A stretch of DNA of 64,000 bases from Trema orientale (GCA_002914845.1 JXTC01000088.1:187272-251271); one strand, 5' to 3'; positions 33,431 to 46,093 are shown, counted from the stretch's first letter. Translations and numbers: made by a program. The notes: generated by a model not told the origin, from the sequence alone.

Positions 33431-34760
33431 AGAAGAGAAAAAAAGAGAGTGACAATAGATTCACCAGTAATGTATATGAAAGAATGTATATGAAAGACAT
33501 TCTCAAAATTATGTAACTGATATATAAATCAAGTATATAACTGATTTAGCACCACTATTGATTTGTTTTCCTTTTTTAAAAAAATTATGTAAATCATGCA
33601 AATAACTAATATATCACCAAGTTACCAATTTTTTCAAGTAATTTAAGTAAATGATTGATTTACTATTTATTTATTATTTTTTACAAGTAAAATAATTTAT
33701 TTATCACTATATTTTTTTGCTTTTCTTCTTTTAAGAAAAAAGATAAGAAATTTAATTTTTTTTTAAGTAAATAGTTGTATTTATTATTTTTTTATGAGTA
33801 TGACTTTATATAACAATAAATCAATGTTAAGTGAGTGATATATTACTGCATATCAGTAATAAATTAGTAATATACCATTGTATATGATGTTATATCAATG
33901 GTAAATCATTTATACACTACGATGACTATGTGATAAATAAGCGATATTCCACTATTTACTAAGGGCATAATAGTGAATATACCATTTTATATCAGAGGTA
34001 AATGAGTGATATTTGTTTTTGAAGTCATGGTAAATAAGTGATGTACCACTTTATACAATGGTAAATAGAGAATTTACCAAGAGTATATTAGTAAATATGT
34101 CATTGTGAATAAGATATATATATATCTATATATTTGATATCGTAGTAAATAAATGATATACTACCTTATAATAGTAGTAAATAAGTAATTTACCATTGGT
34201 ATAATGGTAAGTATGCTACCATAAATTAGTGATATGTTTTGTAGTCTTTAGATTATGGTAAATAAATAATATATTACTTTATAATAGTGTAAATAAGTAA
34301 TTTAATAGGGGTATAATGGTAAATATGCTACTTTATATAAGATATTTTTTAAAGTCATAGTAAATAAATGAGACACTACCTCATACTAGTGGTAGATAAA
34401 TAATTTACTAGGGGTATAATAGTAAATATGATACCATATACAAATGATAATATTTTTTAAGTCATGGTAAATAAATGATATACCACTCATTATAGTGGTA
34501 AATAAGTAATTTACTAAGAGTATAATGGTAAATATGCTACTGTATATAAGTAATAAAAGTTTTTAAATTATGATAAATAAATTATATGCTACCTCTTAAT
34601 AGTGGTAAATAAGTAATTTATCAGGGGTATAATGTTAAATATGTTATTGTCTTATAAAACAAATTTTTTAAGTCGTGATAAATAAATTATATCCCACCTC
34701 TTAATAGTAGTAATAAGTAATTTATTTGAAGTATAAATATTTTATGGTAAGTTATGATAA
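33430..34760. repeat. ~105-bp minisatellite of 'gtaaataagtaattta' type
   Basis: In the right half the anchor aagtaattta recurs near 34186, 34289, 34394, 34505, 34612 and 34713 (spacing about 101-112 bp). Each unit reads ggtaaataagtaatttac, ggggtataatggtaaatatg, then gtcatggtaaataaatgata. Toward 33430 the units become irregular. The left edge (gagtgacaatagattcacc) resembles the end of the Mutator MITE at 16960. Confidence 0.75.
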
Positions 34761-35010
34761 ATAAATTATATACCACCTTTGTTCTGGGGTGCTTTTTTTG
34801 TAATTTAATTAGGGAGAAAATTAATTAAGCATAAAAATACTTAATTAAGGATAAGTAGGATAGTAGTAGAAATAGTGAAAATGACGTGAAAAAATTGTAA
34901 TGATACAATTCCATGTATCAGAAAATTGTTCGCGTTTTTAACAACTCAATCTGCAAATAAACAGGTGTGGGTGGTTTCAATGACCATCACCACGTGTTAG
35001 ATAGCCAGTA

Positions 35011-35184
35011 TTTCTAACGCAGGTGATACCGACCATATGGTCAGAAACAAACACAAAGATGGTTAGTTTTTCTGACACAGGTGATTCCAGCCATTCGGTC
35101 AGAAATATAAATAAACCATATTGAAAATAAATAATTAGAAAATTAGATCTTTGACAGAGGTGATTCCAGCCATTTTGTCAAAGA
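35011..35184. repeat. Three 37-nt stem-loop modules with covarying stems
   Basis: Modules at 35011-35047, 35069-35105 and 35148-35184 are each exactly 37 nt: an 8-nt arm, a 21-nt loop and an 8-nt arm. Loop wording is conserved (aggtgattccagccat). Arms are TTTCTAAC/GTCAGAAA (one A-C mismatch), TTTCTGAC/GTCAGAAA and TCTTTGAC/GTCAAAGA. Between modules 2 and 3 two base pairs change on both sides (T-A to C-G, C-G to T-A), so pairing is kept. Spacers between modules do not match each other well. Function unknown. Confidence 0.7.
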
Positions 35185-35408
35185 TAAAAGAAAATAAAAG
35201 TACTGAATTGAACGTAAACGGTTACAAACAAGGGTCGTATACAATACAACTCAGCTTGTTAAACAACTCAGAATTACGGATCTGCAAATATTTAAAGTGA
35301 AGAATTTAAATATTAGCACAATATATATATATATATAGTTAGCACCCTGTAAATATTTGGAGCAATAGAAAATAATAGGGTTAGTAGCTCAGTATTCCCA
35401 AAATCTGC

Positions 35409-35450
35409 ATAATAATAATAATAATAATAATAGTAATAATAATAATAAAT
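35409..35450. repeat. (ATA)n microsatellite
   Basis: About 14 ATA/AATA triplets with one G interruption. Confidence 0.9.
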
Positions 35451-35917
35451 AAACTAATAATATATAAGTATATAAATATATGTGAAGATGGAGGTGTTTT
35501 GAAAAATGGGCTACGGCTTCTAAAGAAACATGAGAGGTATATATATATATAAATATATGAATATGTATATACGAATGGATGATGATGGGTTTTGATGAAA
35601 GAGAGATAGTGAAAAGAAAGTTGAAATATGATAATGTTGATCGGTGTTAGAACCGAGAAGGTAGAAAAGGAGATGAGGTAATTAATTGGTTATGAACTTT
35701 TGGTGGCTTTAGGTAGAGTTTTGAGAGAGAAAGGTTGCACTGGGCTTGTAAAACAATAGAGCAAAAAGAAATTAATTATTTAATTTGTATAGATAAATAT
35801 AAAGAGAGAGAAACATAAAGGGAAACAAAATAGAGGAAATAATATGAATAAACTGCTCATTTGGTACCCCAAAAAAAGACTGAGTGCCCATAGTTTACTT
35901 TTCATTCCCTTCGGCCT

Positions 35918-36490
35918 TTTTTTTATTTTTTTTTTTGGCGAACCTCGACAGAACGAGGGAAATTATATTAAAAGAGAAAGAAAAAGAAAAGACACTAAGT
36001 CAGAGGGGGGGGTATAAACCTGACCTCTCAAGACAAAGAAACAAAAAGAGAAATAAAATCAGCAAAACCGATAATTAGGCTTCGCAATACAATCATCGTA
36101 AACAAAAGATGAAATAAAAGATAGAGCGGACCACTACCAAGTAGGACAAACAAAGAAAGTAGCACGAGAAGCTAAAGAATCAGCTACGTGATTACCCTCG
36201 CAATAGATATGAGTGACTACAAAATCCATATTAGTAATGTACCCCAATGCTCTACACCAAGCTGATCTCCAACGGAAAGGAACTTTAAGAGAACGGGCCA
36301 AAAGAAGAGAAACTACGTAGACTGAATTACTCTCTAATCAAAGACGTTTCTATCCATATTTCTAAGCAAAATCAATCGCATAAATTGCTGCCGATAATTC
36401 TGCCTCAAAAGCGTAACCAATTCCTAAAGGAATAGAGAAACATCCGCGAATAAACTCTCTATGAATCCGAAATACCCCTAATTTCTTTAA
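35918..36490 (-). mobile_element. LINE 3' end with RNase H remnant
   Basis: On the minus strand about 36460-36080 reads as a plant non-LTR element RNase H domain: AFEAELSAAIYAIDFA, then SVYVVSLLLARSLKVPFRWR, SAWCRALGYITNMDFVVTHI, NHVADSLASRATFFVCPTW, DDCIAKP. Several stops interrupt it (for example after IDFA). A T-rich tract on the plus strand at 35918-35937 represents the 3' poly-A tail. 5'-truncated, as usual for LINEs; no target duplication identified. Confidence 0.75.
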
Positions 36491-36499
36491 TTAATTTCA

Positions 36500-36900
36500 T
36501 AAGAGCTTACTGTTAAAATAACTAGTGGCCTGGCACCACTTATTGGGTTGGCTTAGTGGTAATAATTAATTAGTAAAAATCATGGTAGCGATTCGTATGC
36601 AAGAATTGGTTAATAGAAAGGCGTGATCGTATTTTGAGTGTTGGATGACCCTTTGAGACCCTTAAATATGAAAGGCTTATTTCTAACTTGTACCTAAACT
36701 AGTGCACCAAAGACTATACCCCATGTAATCCATATTGGAAGCAACATTTGACAAGATTATATTGACGCCCTCCATTGTCTGATGGGTAAGACTCATTTTT
36801 TAATAGCCCTCAACGAATATTTCTATTAATAAGATTAGAAGCTCCTATAATAATGCATATGAAGAGATATCACTCTAGTCGCATTACTCATTTCTTACTT
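36500..36900. other. Intergenic with tRNA-like wording
   Basis: gggttggcttagtggtaat at about 36547 resembles a pol III A box, and a further 250 bp with no clear B box follows. Possibly another SINE remnant. No gene seen. Confidence 0.25.
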
Positions 36901-36924
36901 TTTTTTACCCATCAAAAACAAAAA

Positions 36925-37195
36925 GAAAAGAGAAATTTAGGTGGATGACCAAAATTTTAAATTTGATTAAGTAAATATCCACTTTTAAAATTTTATAGCT
37001 AAATGTCCAGGTATATATATTTTTACACTTGGTAGATACACATATCTACTAATTTCAGTTACTGTACTGAAATGTACTGGGTATATAATTTTTTATACTT
37101 GGTATATAAAATTTTACACTTGGTATATATGCATATATACCGAACATTTTGCTATAACATTTGACAAATGGACATTTAATGAAATTGGGCCGCCC
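36925..37195 (-). repeat. Copy 2 (inverted) of the three-copy dispersed repeat
   Basis: Reverse complement of the family at 1880-2155 and 51000-51292 (aaatttaggtggatgaccaa... ttgacaaatggacattt). Confidence 0.7.
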
Positions 37196-37279
37196 AAAAC
37201 AAAAGAAAAACAAAAAAAGAAAACTAGTGGCTAGGACCTGTATTCTATCTTCTTTCTTTTTCTAATTCAAGTATATTTT

Positions 37280-37639
37280 GGCCCCGTTTGTTTCGCCTAT
37301 TTGAATGTGTGTATTTGAATGGAAATTGTGGAATGGGTTATAATTGGAATGGAAGACATTTGAATGGAAAAAATAGTGAAATGAGTTATAATTAGAATGG
37401 GAGTATTGGAATGGACCATTCAAAAACACCTCTTCCCCTCCATTCTCATCCAAGACACAAAAATTCATTCAAATAGTTGATGTGACTGATGAACTATTTG
37501 AATGGAAAAACTAAATTATTGAAACAAACACTCATTCCAAAAGACCATTTGAATGGAAAATTTAGAGTTGTTGAAACAAACACCCATTCAAATGGATTTT
37601 CCATTCCAATAAAATGGAATGGACGAACCAAACGGCCCC
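37280..37639. mobile_element. hAT-like MITE, 'GGCCCCGTTTG' type
   Basis: Ends GGCCCCGTTTGTTTCG and, reversed, GGGGCCGTTTGGTTCG; 360 bp filled with 'catttgaatggaa' and 'ccattcaaat' words. A decayed inverted relative is at 54520-54846. Flanks tatatttt/tttgtttt could be a decayed 8-bp duplication. Confidence 0.6.
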
Positions 37640-38059
37640 TTTGTTTTCTCAATGTTCATACATTAATTAACTTGACTGGAAAAGTCCGATATGATGGACA
37701 CCGGCATTTAGATGTGCAATTTTTGCTAAGTCAATATAAAGACAACACCGATCCCCCAATTTGGTTTATACTTAAAACCAATTTCTTTTTTTTTTTTTGA
37801 GAATTTTTAGTTTAGTTCTTAAATAATTTAAGTTATTTTATTTAAATTTTGATTTAGCTATTGAGATTTAATTTCATTCAGCTTTAGTTTATTTTCGATT
37901 TAGCTTTATTTATTTATTTATTTATTTTGAATTTGATTAGATTTAATTTAGATACGGATTTAGGTATTTTATTTTTTTGAATTAGGATTTAATTTATTTT
38001 AATTTTAGTTTTAGTTTAATTTGAATTCAGATTTAAAAAAAAAAAATAGGAAACTCCTA

Positions 38060-38436
38060 AAACTGAAGTCCCATGCGCGCGGAGAACGAAGGGAGCTACA
38101 CGAGCTGTCTAGGCCGCTATATCAAGCCTGAGGAGAATCAGGCAAGCGCGTGAGCTTCATTTGAGTGGCAGGAGAGTGGAGAGCACGAGACATGTGGGCC
38201 CGGTGATGTCATCAGCGTGTGCAGGGGCTGTTGAGGCGGTTGAATTTATGCGGTCATTCAATTCTTGCAATCAGTTTGTGACTCCCTTCATTACGCGCCA
38301 CATCATTGACTTTCAGTAAACCTTTCCGTCGTCCAATCAAATGCAAGATTCGTGCTAAGCTCACTGATCATTGTCAACGCCAGCTTCAGGTCGACATCAC
38401 GCAGGGTCTGAGCGAGAAACAAGGAAGCGAGGAAAT
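38060..38436 (+). promoter_or_regulatory. GC-richer upstream region of the DNL gene
   Basis: Composition shifts from the T-rich tract at 37780-38045 to a GC-rich stretch with gtgggcccggtgatgtcatc (TCP-like GGGCCC and a CRE-like TGATGTCA). This fits a housekeeping promoter or 5' leader for the gene whose first exon is lost in the gap that follows. Confidence 0.4.
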
Positions 38437-39076
38437 NNNNNNNNNNNNNNNNNNNNNNNNNNNNNNNNNNNNNNNNNNNNNNNNNNNNNNNNNNNNNNNN
38501 NNNNNNNNNNNNNNNNNNNNNNNNNNNNNNNNNNNNNNNNNNNNNNNNNNNNNNNNNNNNNNNNNNNNNNNNNNNNNNNNNNNNNNNNNNNNNNNNNNNN
38601 NNNNNNNNNNNNNNNNNNNNNNNNNNNNNNNNNNNNNNNNNNNNNNNNNNNNNNNNNNNNNNNNNNNNNNNNNNNNNNNNNNNNNNNNNNNNNNNNNNNN
38701 NNNNNNNNNNNNNNNNNNNNNNNNNNNNNNNNNNNNNNNNNNNNNNNNNNNNNNNNNNNNNNNNNNNNNNNNNNNNNNNNNNNNNNNNNNNNNNNNNNNN
38801 NNNNNNNNNNNNNNNNNNNNNNNNNNNNNNNNNNNNNNNNNNNNNNNNNNNNNNNNNNNNNNNNNNNNNNNNNNNNNNNNNNNNNNNNNNNNNNNNNNNN
38901 NNNNNNNNNNNNNNNNNNNNNNNNNNNNNNNNNNNNNNNNNNNNNNNNNNNNNNNNNNNNNNNNNNNNNNNNNNNNNNNNNNNNNNNNNNNNNNNNNNNN
39001 NNNNNNNNNNNNNNNNNNNNNNNNNNNNNNNNNNNNNNNNNNNNNNNNNNNNNNNNNNNNNNNNNNNNNNNNNNNN
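38437..39076. other. Assembly gap (640 N)
   Basis: Run of N immediately upstream of the DNL gene; likely hides its first exon. Confidence 0.99.
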
Positions 39077-39163
39077 CTCTTCTTCTTCGACTTTGCCCAT
39101 TTTCTTTCCCAGAAGGACGATTCCATCACGACCTGCTCATTTCTCTCTCGCCTCCAAAAGTAA

Positions 39164-39202
<39 letters not shown>

Positions 39203-39365
39203 TTGGTTGCCATATCTTTTACTCCAATGGGTAGTTGGGATAACCCAGAAATTCAAAGCTTTTGATTTTGAAGATTATGAATTTTCGTATGTTTCCTCTT
39301 TTGAGTTTTTTCATCAATGAAGATTAATGTCAAAATTAGTTATTCGATTTGGATTTGGGTTTTAG

Positions 39366-40336
39366 GTCACGAGAATGAAGCCGATCCTGATTCGGTATCG
39401 AAGGAAATCGCGAAAAGTGTTCCGATTTTGAGTAATCGCAACCTTTCCCTCTCCCCACTCTCAAAGGTATTATCTCTTTCTTCAGTTCATAGATTCATTT
39501 TTCTGTTTGGGAACCGAGAAATTAAGCGAGACAGCAGAAAAGGTATGAAATTGTTTGGTCAAATCTTTGACTTTGTTTATGGCTTGCCAAAGAATTGAAC
39601 TTTCCCTGAGATGAGTCAAATTGATATAATTGTTTAGGTTTAGGCTTGGTGAGATCCCCATGTAAGAGATAATTTTCTATACAAAATTTTTAATATTTCA
39701 GGATGCAGCAATGGGATTGGTGCTAAGTGCCGCAACTGGAAGAGGGTGGACTACAGGTTCCGGTATGGAAGGCCCCCCTGTTCCTGATGGGCCTCAGAAA
39801 GAGTCGAGCACTGTAAATGTCTCCACTTTCCCATGGTCTCTCTTTACCAAATCTCCAAGGCGTAGAATGCTTGTAGCTTTCACCTGTAACATTTGTGGCC
39901 AAAGGACCACTCGGGCTATCAACCCCCATGCATACACTGATGGCACAGTCTTTGTTCAGGTAATAAATATTAGTTATGAGGATTATGTTGATATGATTGT
40001 GGACTTGGAAAGAGTGATTTTAACATCTCATATGGTTAATTGTATTTTAACCCATGTAACATATGTAAGTTTTTTGGCTGTTTAAGATGGTTATTTTTTT
40101 GATAACTTACATTGGTTTTAATGGAAATCCTCCTCTTTTTTTCTTTTTTTTTTGGGGTTTTGTAGTGCTGTGGTTGCAGTGCTTTTCACAAGCTTGTGGA
40201 TAACTTGAACCTGTTTCATGAGATGAACTGCTATGTGAACCCAAGTTTTAGTTACAGAGGTAATGACTGGGAGGATATGAATTTCAAATACCTGGATATA
40301 GAAGACAACGATGATGACATATTTCCCATCCAGTAA
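39366..40336 (+). CDS. DNL-type zinc-ribbon protein (Zim17/HEP-like), 5' incomplete
   Basis: Visible exons: 39366-39466 (enters two bases before a codon), 39702-39959 and 40166-40336, ending at TAA. Together they encode about 175 residues: ENEADPDSVSKEIAKSVPIL, then DAAMGLVLSAATGRGWTTGS, then the zinc ribbon TCNICGQRTTRAINPHAY... FVQ|CCGCSAFHKLVDNLNLFHE. The CxxC pairs and the DNL tripeptide define the family; Zim17/HEP proteins keep organellar Hsp70 soluble. The closest I recall is Arabidopsis At5g27280. The acidic C-terminus ends DDDIFPIQ. The first exon with its organellar transit peptide lies before 39162, either in the 38437-39076 gap or in the 39077-39162 stretch before a (CT)n run. The last CxxC pair is split from the first by an intron. 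Confidence 0.85.
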
Positions 40337-41013
40337 GGTGGAGTTGCTGCTAATGCTAATGTTGTTTGTATATTCTCTACTGGTACATTGGAACTTTTAG
40401 CTCAGTTCTCTTGTATAGTGCCCACTATTCTATCAGGGTTTTCTCATTGAAATCCACTTTAATATATTGGATATTCGATCTGTATTGAAATAAGGGATAT
40501 TTTAATAGTGAAATGTCTAGTCACAGAAACTTTTCATGTTGATTTGTACCGTCATTGATATAACAATGTGCCAAACATATGTATACAATACAAAGCTTTG
40601 AGATACTGCTGTTGGGAAGGGAAGTGGACAACCTTTACCTTCTGCATCACAACTCTCATTAGCATTTGCTTTTACTTGTTTTCTTCTTTGAGTTCATGAG
40701 AGACCCCAGAAGAATATGACTTTTCTAGGTCGAATTACAGACTGGAGGCCTATAGGGTACTAATTACTATCGTCTAGTTATGCGTTATAGGTATGGAGAA
40801 TTCATGTCCTCGTCACTAATCTTCTGAGAGGTTGTTGTTGCAGCTTATCTGACTTGGTATAGGAGGAACGGCTTTGATCAAAGTACTTTGAATGAAGGCA
40901 ATTGTCTGTAAAGAAAATGTATTGTGTCAAGTGAATGGCCGAGCAACAAAGACTGAGTCATGAAAAAGATATTGAAATGAGTAGACTAGAACAACAATGC
41001 AAATTGCTTCCCA
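40337..41013. other. 3' flanks of two converging genes
   Basis: Space between the stop of the DNL gene and the stop of the minus-strand transporter; 3' UTRs of both are expected here. aataaa-like signals occur, but neither cleavage site can be fixed. Confidence 0.5.
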
Positions 41014-44000
41014 TTAAAGTACAGAAACTCTTACCGTGGCAAGACCAATGCACATAATACTGAAACCAGGGAAATTAAATGGTGCTCTTTCGGATAGGAA
41101 TAAAGCTGTGCAGGGAGAGGACGACTTGTCAATCTTAGTTACAATGTATCTATCAAGTGGAAAATAGAGGTTATATCCGGTTTCTCTACCTGTCAAAGGA
41201 CTAAAAATCAACGGAGAAATGATACTGGCAAAGGAACTTAAACCCGAAATACATCCTTGAGCCTTCCCCTGATATGAATTTGACTAATTTTGTGTATGTT
41301 ATATATTCACAAATGAATACGAAATGAAAAGCATTGAGCCTTCACTAGAACGTATTGATATTCAAGGTTGAATTCCCTCAATAAAACTACCTGTTCACCG
41401 GGGCCAACTTGTTTTGATGCAATGCTGCGTACCTGCGTGAAGCAGAGAATTTCATGAAAATTTTAATACATAAACTCGATCCCGATAGAAGGGGTTTTAC
41501 CAATATACTTACAGTTGGGTATGAAAAGACAGCAAAAATGGCGAACACTGCGATGGCATAAGGAACCTGGCACATATTTGAATAAGTTTCCTTTTAATGA
41601 GCACATAAACATACACTAATATAAATATTGGCATATACTACAATTATATGGAAAATTCAAGGCTTATTTATTTAAGTTCCAGAGGGATTACCCAAGCTGA
41701 CCAAGATAAGCTGTAAATGAACGTCTGGATCAAAAAAGGAAAAAAAAAGTCAGCACTCACTTTGTCTCAATCACTATCATGTTACATGTTACAGTATCAC
41801 TGGCAAGCATATATAAACAAACAAATCAAAATAAAATGAGGAAAATATAGAACATGGTGAAAATCAAAGTACATACAGTTACACATCCCACAAAGAGCCC
41901 TATAGAAAGCAATGTTTCCTCTTCTACAATTGGTGCAATCAAAGGCATGAAAAGTAGCTGCAGAATATAATTTAGCAGAAATCATCAAAGCCATGTTGAA
42001 AGGAAAGATTCCAACAACAAAGGTATTTATATATATATATATATATATATGAAGCATACCTGAGAAATGGTTCCTGCAACCCCGGAAATTAGGATTATAT
42101 CAGCAAATTGGTTCTTGTTATAGTGAAAACGAGCCTTTAAGAAATACTGCAGGGTAAAGAAAACCCCTCAATATAACACAGATTTTCTGATTGTAGGCCA
42201 GAATATGTACTACAATGATGAAAACATATGAGATATAGTCTTTCGGTACCACCAAGTCTCAGAATATATAATGTCGGATCTGTCAAACTCAAAATCTGAT
42301 TATCAAGGAAGAACTGTAATTCTTTATTCATTTCCATTGATATAAATAAACTTCAGGGTAGAATTGTACCAGTAAGGAAGCTTGAAACCCACCCTCCCCG
42401 AGACTAAGGAAGAAGGAAACAGTTGCTGCTTGTGAAAATGTCTTGCTGGAACAGCAGAGTCTCTTATAAGTTACCATTTAGCAAATTAACAAGAGAAACA
42501 TGATGGAATATTTCAAAATTAAGGACCATCTTAACATGAGGTGATTATGATCCTTCATTTATCTCAAAACTAGAAAAGCAAAACATAAACTAAAGTGTTA
42601 CCTATTCTTCAGCAAGCAAATTAGATCCTCCACCTTTGGAAGGTTCTTAGACTCCCGAGTTTTTCTCGGTAATTCACCATTCCTTTCAATATCCTGTTCA
42701 TCTTTCAAGATAGGCTGCATCAAATCTTCCTCAGCTGGCAAGCTCTCCTTGAGGAAAATTCTCATATATACGGCCGCAGTCATGGATGCCACTGCAGCAA
42801 CCTGAAGTTGCACATCTTGATTAACAGCACTATAGCACGAAAATTATAAGTGACAATATATAAAAAGACTTGTTTGGTAGCTAGGAAAAAGAAAAAGAAA
42901 AGACCTGAAAGGTTGAACCGGTAGGTAGGAAACGAGCTGCTAAGGTTCCACAAACATAAGCGGCTGAAATAACGCCAGATAGAACTCCAAATGCTGATGC
43001 TCGTCCTTGCTCCGAAATATTATCTGCCTTTAAATTTTGTAACACTACCAAAAATCAGTACCTTAATTAAATGTTGATCAATTATGTATACCAGTTACAC
43101 TAGTGGTATAACTATTTCACCGGAAATTAGTACGTTTCAAACTCGTCTATAAAAAGTTTGATTTTTTTTTTCCTTTTAAAATGGTTGATTAATTAATTAG
43201 TTAACAAATAGAGCTTGAAGTGATTACCACGTATGCAAGAGCGAGACAGTTTGTGCTACCATCGCATACCATGGCTGTTAGAGTCCTGATCACATAATAC
43301 ACATAGTAGAAATTGGTCTCCTGGCTATATGCCAGTATCACTGCCAAAAATATAAACCATTAGAGTAAATCTACACCATAATAATAATAATAATAATAAT
43401 AAACAAGCGTCTGTGTCAGTACTGTTGAAAACGAAAGCTTCATTGAAACAATCATATTAACTGACTGATATATGATACTGTATTAAAGAAAAGTGGACCA
43501 GAAACTTTGGTGGTTAACCAATAAATTAATGATGAATTTGACCCTCTTTAAGAAACAGAGAGAGCTACTTAGCTTTATATACAATCTTTAATAATGTCAA
43601 CAATCATTAAGGCTAAAGATTATGTAGGATATAATTAAGAGAGTTTTGCCAAAAAGTGAGACACACACTCACACGGTAGTGAGTTATTCGATAAGATTGC
43701 ACTACCAATATTGCTCAGAAAAGACTGAAAAAGCTGTCTAAAAATTGATAAGAGAGATCAGTTGGTGGCCCAACACACATATTCAAAAATGTATAATTAG
43801 AAGAGGACTTTGCACAATTGCACATATATGTAATTAATTTATACGTGTGCATATTCATACGGTGAATATCATATTATATATAAATATATAATATAGGCCC
43901 ACAAGAGCACTTTAGAACCAAAAATTATGACCAAAATGAAAGGAGGGAAATTAAAGTAGCTAATGCAATGAAAAATACCTAGTGGAATTATGTTGAGCGT

Positions 44001-45979
44001 CAATGGAAGTGTGAGCAGGGATTTTCTACCATACTTGTCCGACAGGTTACCAATCAAGGGTGTCATCACCACCATTCCCAACCCTATCATCTGCATCATG
44101 TTTGTATATTACATAAAAAAATCTCATGATAAAGCATAACTATCAGATTTATATATTATGTGGTTATGATACGAATGTGATGTTTAAAATCGTACGTATC
44201 ATCATAGAAAGAAGCTCACACATATACTTATATCTCTACATATTTTGAAAGTCGTTGCGTTTGAGAAGAATTAACTTTATTGAAAAAGGAAAAGAGAAGA
44301 ATTAACGTCAAGTCCATTCTGCTTATTTAACCATATATGGTTGTCGAAGAGAGTTTTGTTCCACCTTTTACTTTTTTTTTTTCCTCCCTTTTACTTTCGT
44401 AATAATAAAGTAATGTTCTTGTTCTTTAACTTTTACTTTCTGACAACTTATGAAAACAAGGTTACCTTGCCTTTTTTTTTCCCCCCTAAATATATTTTAT
44501 TTTTATATTGTGACAACATACAAGCTTAATTGCAGTATTAAATTCAAGTCTTACGTTGTTAAGAAATCAGATTAGAGAAGGGCACTCAAAATTCTAAAGC
44601 AACAAATATATAGATTAAATTAACTTAAATTGGAAGAAAAAAAATGTTGATGGTGAAGCAAAATGAAACACTCAGTGAATATCTCTATTTGGTTTTGCTT
44701 CATCTATAACATTAAGAAAATCCATATAAAATCAACTGTATATATATAGATATGTATATAGCTTGCAACAAATTAAGCACACGATATTGCCCATGTATTA
44801 TTGATGGGGACCATACTTTTTATCTACAGTTCTCTATATAGTACTGCTAAGAAAGAAGGTCATGACTAAAAACAAGGTCGTACGGAAATCTTTTTGGATC
44901 CTGTGACTCGTGATTGAATATACAGTTTGGTATAAGTTCTGATTTTTCGATAGACCATCTTCAATTATTCATTGTTCTCTAGCTGCATTCTAATTAACTA
45001 TGTAGTACGTTCATACATATTTTGGACCGTACTGCTTCTTGTTTAAGATAATAATTAGTTAACCACAAAAGTACTATAATTTTCGTGAATTCTAAAATTA
45101 AAAAGACTAGATTGTCAAAAGTACTAATATTCAAAGACTTTAAAAAAAAAAAGTTAAAAAGTACATAAATCAAAAGAAGAATAATTTAAGATTGCCTCGG
45201 CTTCTCGAGGAAACTGTACATTTCTTTATGGTTCTGTAACTCTCAAAACCAAGCGTTAAGGCGCAATAAATTATTTCTTAAGTTCGACAAAAAGTGCACG
45301 CTTCTATCTTTTTCAACTCCATCAAAATCCACGGAAGAAAACCATGCAGCAGTTAATCTGTTCCAGACCAAATTTTGAGACCTCGATCATCTAAATTACA
45401 AAGCATATATATATATATATATACACGCATCAAAATTTTGACACCTCCAGCAATAAATTCCCTCCCCCCCCAAAAAAAAAAAAAAAAAGAGAAAGAAAGA
45501 TAACAATTTTAACGAGGGGAAAAAGAAAGTAACCGATATATCAATTATCAAAGGATGTGACAAGATTTCGATATAAACAAGATAGACATGAAGTACTAGC
45601 TACTTTCTTACAAATGGACAAATTTTAGAGTCTGTAAAGTAATGTTATTCCCTCATATCTCTCGACTCAAAATAACTACTCATGAAAAATAAAATAAAAT
45701 AAATTATTTAAAAAAAAAACCTGAACAAATCCTGAAAAAAAAAAATGAAAAGAAGACGAAGAAGAAGAAGAAGAAGAAGAATGTTTGAATCAAGTTAAAA
45801 TAGCATACCGCTTGTTGAATTCCAGTAAGGTAGATGGCAAAGGAGCACTGATCTTGACCAGGGCAAAGAGCTGACATGGTGACATCTGTAATGGAGGGTA
45901 GTACGGTCATGTTTCCGAAGAAGTAGATGAAAATCGTCACAAAGAGATGACTCAGAACTGTTAGCTTATTCTTCTCCAT
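41014..45979 (-). CDS. MFS transporter, At2g16970/MEE15-like (HIAT-like)
   Basis: Thirteen exons join in frame on the minus strand to 425 residues: 45979-45809, 44090-43979, 43340-43228, 43027-42905, 42801-42602, 42460-42370, 42146-42060, 41957-41877, 41724-41692, 41566-41513, 41432-41391, 41268-41190, 41105-41014. All junctions are GT-AG with compatible phases. The protein opens MEKNKLTVLSHLFVTIFIYF (TM1). Exon 2 carries the MFS signature GNLSDKYGRKS between TM2 and TM3. Exons 3-4 give further TMs (LAYVADNISEQGRASAFGVL). Exon 5 ends in the cytosolic loop (LPKVEDLICLLKNR), and exons 6-13 make the second six-helix half (FFLSLGEGGFQASLLYFLKA, SIASKQVGPGEQGKAQGCIS). The family resembles bacterial tetracycline exporters and animal hippocampus-abundant transcript proteins; the substrate in plants is unknown. 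Intron 1 is long (1.7 kb) and AT-rich. Confidence 0.88.
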
Positions 45980-46093
45980 AACTCCTCCAGATATTTTCTT
46001 CTCAGTTTTCTTTCTTTCACCACCACTCACTCCCACTCTGCTTCTGCACACAAACTGAAATGAAATAAAATAAACTAAATATATATGTTCCAC

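Noticed and set aside
33430-34760. Possible CRISPR-like or centromeric satellite array
   Set aside because: Units are degenerate, head-to-tail and AT-rich without unique spacers; ordinary plant minisatellite. No CRISPR is expected in a nuclear plant genome.
38303-39234. Long open frames spanning the assembly gap
   Set aside because: The length is made of N; nothing can be inferred from it.
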